Origin: an uncultured Chitinophagaceae bacterium
GTDB taxonomy: Bacteria > Bacteroidota > Bacteroidia > Chitinophagales > Chitinophagaceae
DNA length: 33,056 nucleotides
Assembly: GCA_934502905.1 (NCBI GenBank)
Contig: CAKSVK010000018.1
Location: forward strand, 1-33,056
Direction: 5' to 3'
The notes under the pieces were generated by a model, which was given only the letters and a program-made list of their open reading frames with translations, made no database searches and was not told the DNA's origin. Both the position numbers and the translations under genes were made by a program. Of the stretch, positions 32,094 to 33,056 are shown one piece after another (positions within the stretch are counted from its first letter, which is position 1; the number at the start of each line of letters is the position of its first letter).

Positions 32094-33056
32094 TCATTTA
32101 TCCTGGTAATAGTTAAGGTTTACTTTGAAATGATCCCCATGGGTGGAAGCTGTAAGTGTCCAATAATGTTCCAATATTCCTGCCTTTAATTTAACAGGAG
32201 TATACATCATGGACTTTCCGTTGGAATTTTTACCTTCATTGATCTCGTATTGTTGTAAGTCATCGTTTGGGGTAGAATAAGTATCATTCAAAAAATTTCT
32301 GGCTTTTTCGTATATTCTGAACGCCTCGTTTTTATCATATCCATTATAAAGATCTACTGTAACCCAATATTCATCATCATCAAAAAATTTATATGCTGTA
32401 ATAAAACTATTAGGGTAAAAGCAGCTAAACTGTATACCAATACTATCTTTAAAAATCGGGGTTGCCCGAATATTAAAAAAATCAACTTTCGCATCTGAAC
32501 TAATATTACTCATTATATATGGCAATTGATTGATAGCATTGCCTTCCTTAATATAATGAAAGCCTCTTGTCTGAAATCTTGGGTCAACCCGGTCTTTTTC
32601 CAATGCAAAATCAAAGCTGTATAGCGCTTCTGAAGAAAACAACGTAATAAGCCGGGGATAAACAAACCTGCTTCCATACCAGGCAAGCGTGTCATCGATG
32701 TAAAAACTACGGTTTGCTCCAATATCTCTGTTAACATTCCTGGCACTGGAGTTGAATGAAAGATGTCGGTTATAGGGAGCCTCTCGGTTTACAGACTCGC
32801 AATATACAGAAAAATCGCATCGCACACTGAAAGGAGCAGTGTTGGTGATTTTAAAAGCGAAGCGAACCCAATTTTCATCCGGGTTCTTGTTAAAATAAAC
32901 TGTTTCGTTTTCAATCAGAAGATATTTGTTTACGGCACTGCTCATGTGAAGTATTCTTTTCGACTGCCTCGTTATCCAGGTAGTATAAGCTTCATTAGGC
33001 AACATATCGATATTTATCATTAATGATGCTTTGGCAATACTCAATCGCTTGTGAAG
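32094..33056 (-). CDS. Hypothetical protein, 5' end outside the window
   Basis: The frame is open to the right edge of the window. The first visible Met-like start is only a TTG at 33044, with in-frame codons before it (LHKR), so the gene most likely begins beyond the window. About 320 residues are visible; they are rich in aromatic and polar residues and strands (YFNKNPDENWVRFAFKITN, EYWVTVDLYNGYDKNEAF) with no membrane helix. No family was recognised. It precedes the DUF3887-like gene on the same strand. Confidence 0.7.
   Translation of the reverse strand, partial: LHKRLSIAKASLMINIDMLPNEAYTTWITRQSKRILHMSSAVNKYLLIENETVYFNKNPDENWVRFAFKITNTAPFSVRCDFSVYCESVNREAPYNRHLSFNSSARNVNRDIGANRSFYIDDTLAWYGSRFVYPRLITLFSSEALYSFDFALEKDRVDPRFQTRGFHYIKEGNAINQLPYIMSNISSDAKVDFFNIRATPIFKDSIGIQFSCFYPNSFITAYKFFDDDEYWVTVDLYNGYDKNEAFRIYEKARNFLNDTYSTPNDDLQQYEINEGKNSNGKSMMYTPVKLKAGILEHYWTLTASTHGDHFKVNLNYYQDK

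Overview
The window looks like chromosomal DNA of a Bacteroidota bacterium, most likely a Chitinophagaceae-type soil or plant-polymer degrader. The evidence is a SusC/SusD outer-membrane pair, a secreted protein ending in a type B sorting domain of the type IX secretion system (gliding-motility-associated C-terminal domain), an ECF sigma factor of the Bacteroidota FecI-like type, and promoter-like TAnnTTTG boxes. The family-level placement is inference. No rRNA, tRNA, CRISPR array, transposase or phage gene was recognised.

Layout. Positions 1-1878 hold the 3' end of a large, AT-rich surface protein. Positions 2005-3582 encode a secreted type B carboxylesterase. A 394-base gap with a degenerate ~120-bp tandem repeat follows. 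From 23429 down to 3977 runs a long, tightly packed minus-strand gene series, read in transcription order: SusC-like porin, SusD-like lipoprotein, a 946-residue exported alpha/alpha-barrel hydrolase candidate, a 702-residue exported TIM-barrel-like protein, a clan GH-A (GH39-like) glycosidase, a TIM-barrel amidohydrolase, a zinc alcohol/polyol dehydrogenase, an enolase-superfamily sugar-acid dehydratase, a UlaG-like metallo-beta-lactamase-fold hydrolase, an RraA-family aldolase-like protein, a PIG-L deacetylase, a DUF4380-like mutarotase-fold protein and a sodium:solute symporter. Divergent from susC are an AraC-type regulator (23667-24539) and another exported alpha/alpha-barrel protein (24660-26300). 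Then come a convergent ECF sigma gene, an 839-base repeat-bearing gap, a fused glycosidase + PHP-metallohydrolase protein (27768-30419), an exported lipoprotein PIG-L deacetylase (30599-31432), and two AT-richer minus-strand genes of unknown role (31664 to the right edge).

How it may work together (inference). The minus-strand series resembles a polysaccharide or glycoside utilisation locus joined to a whole intracellular pathway. SusCD would capture the glycan at the outer membrane, the exported glycosidase-like proteins would cut it, and the symporter would bring the sugar or sugar acid across the inner membrane. The dehydrogenase, a lactonase-like step (amidohydrolase and/or MBL hydrolase), the sugar-acid dehydratase and the RraA-like aldolase give, in order, the activities of a non-phosphorylative oxidative route (aldose to aldonolactone to aldonate to 2-keto-3-deoxyaldonate to pyruvate plus an aldehyde). 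The PIG-L proteins suggest an N-acetylated substrate. The real substrate cannot be read from the sequence.

Regulation. The araC-susC intergenic region carries four copies of a CNATYTTGYW motif spaced 21, 31 and 21 bp apart, and related sites lie before the 24660 gene. This points to the AraC protein as local regulator. The SusC-like protein has no obvious N-terminal STN signalling domain, which agrees with AraC-type rather than sigma/anti-sigma control. Several intergenic gaps contain degenerate REP-like inverted repeats.
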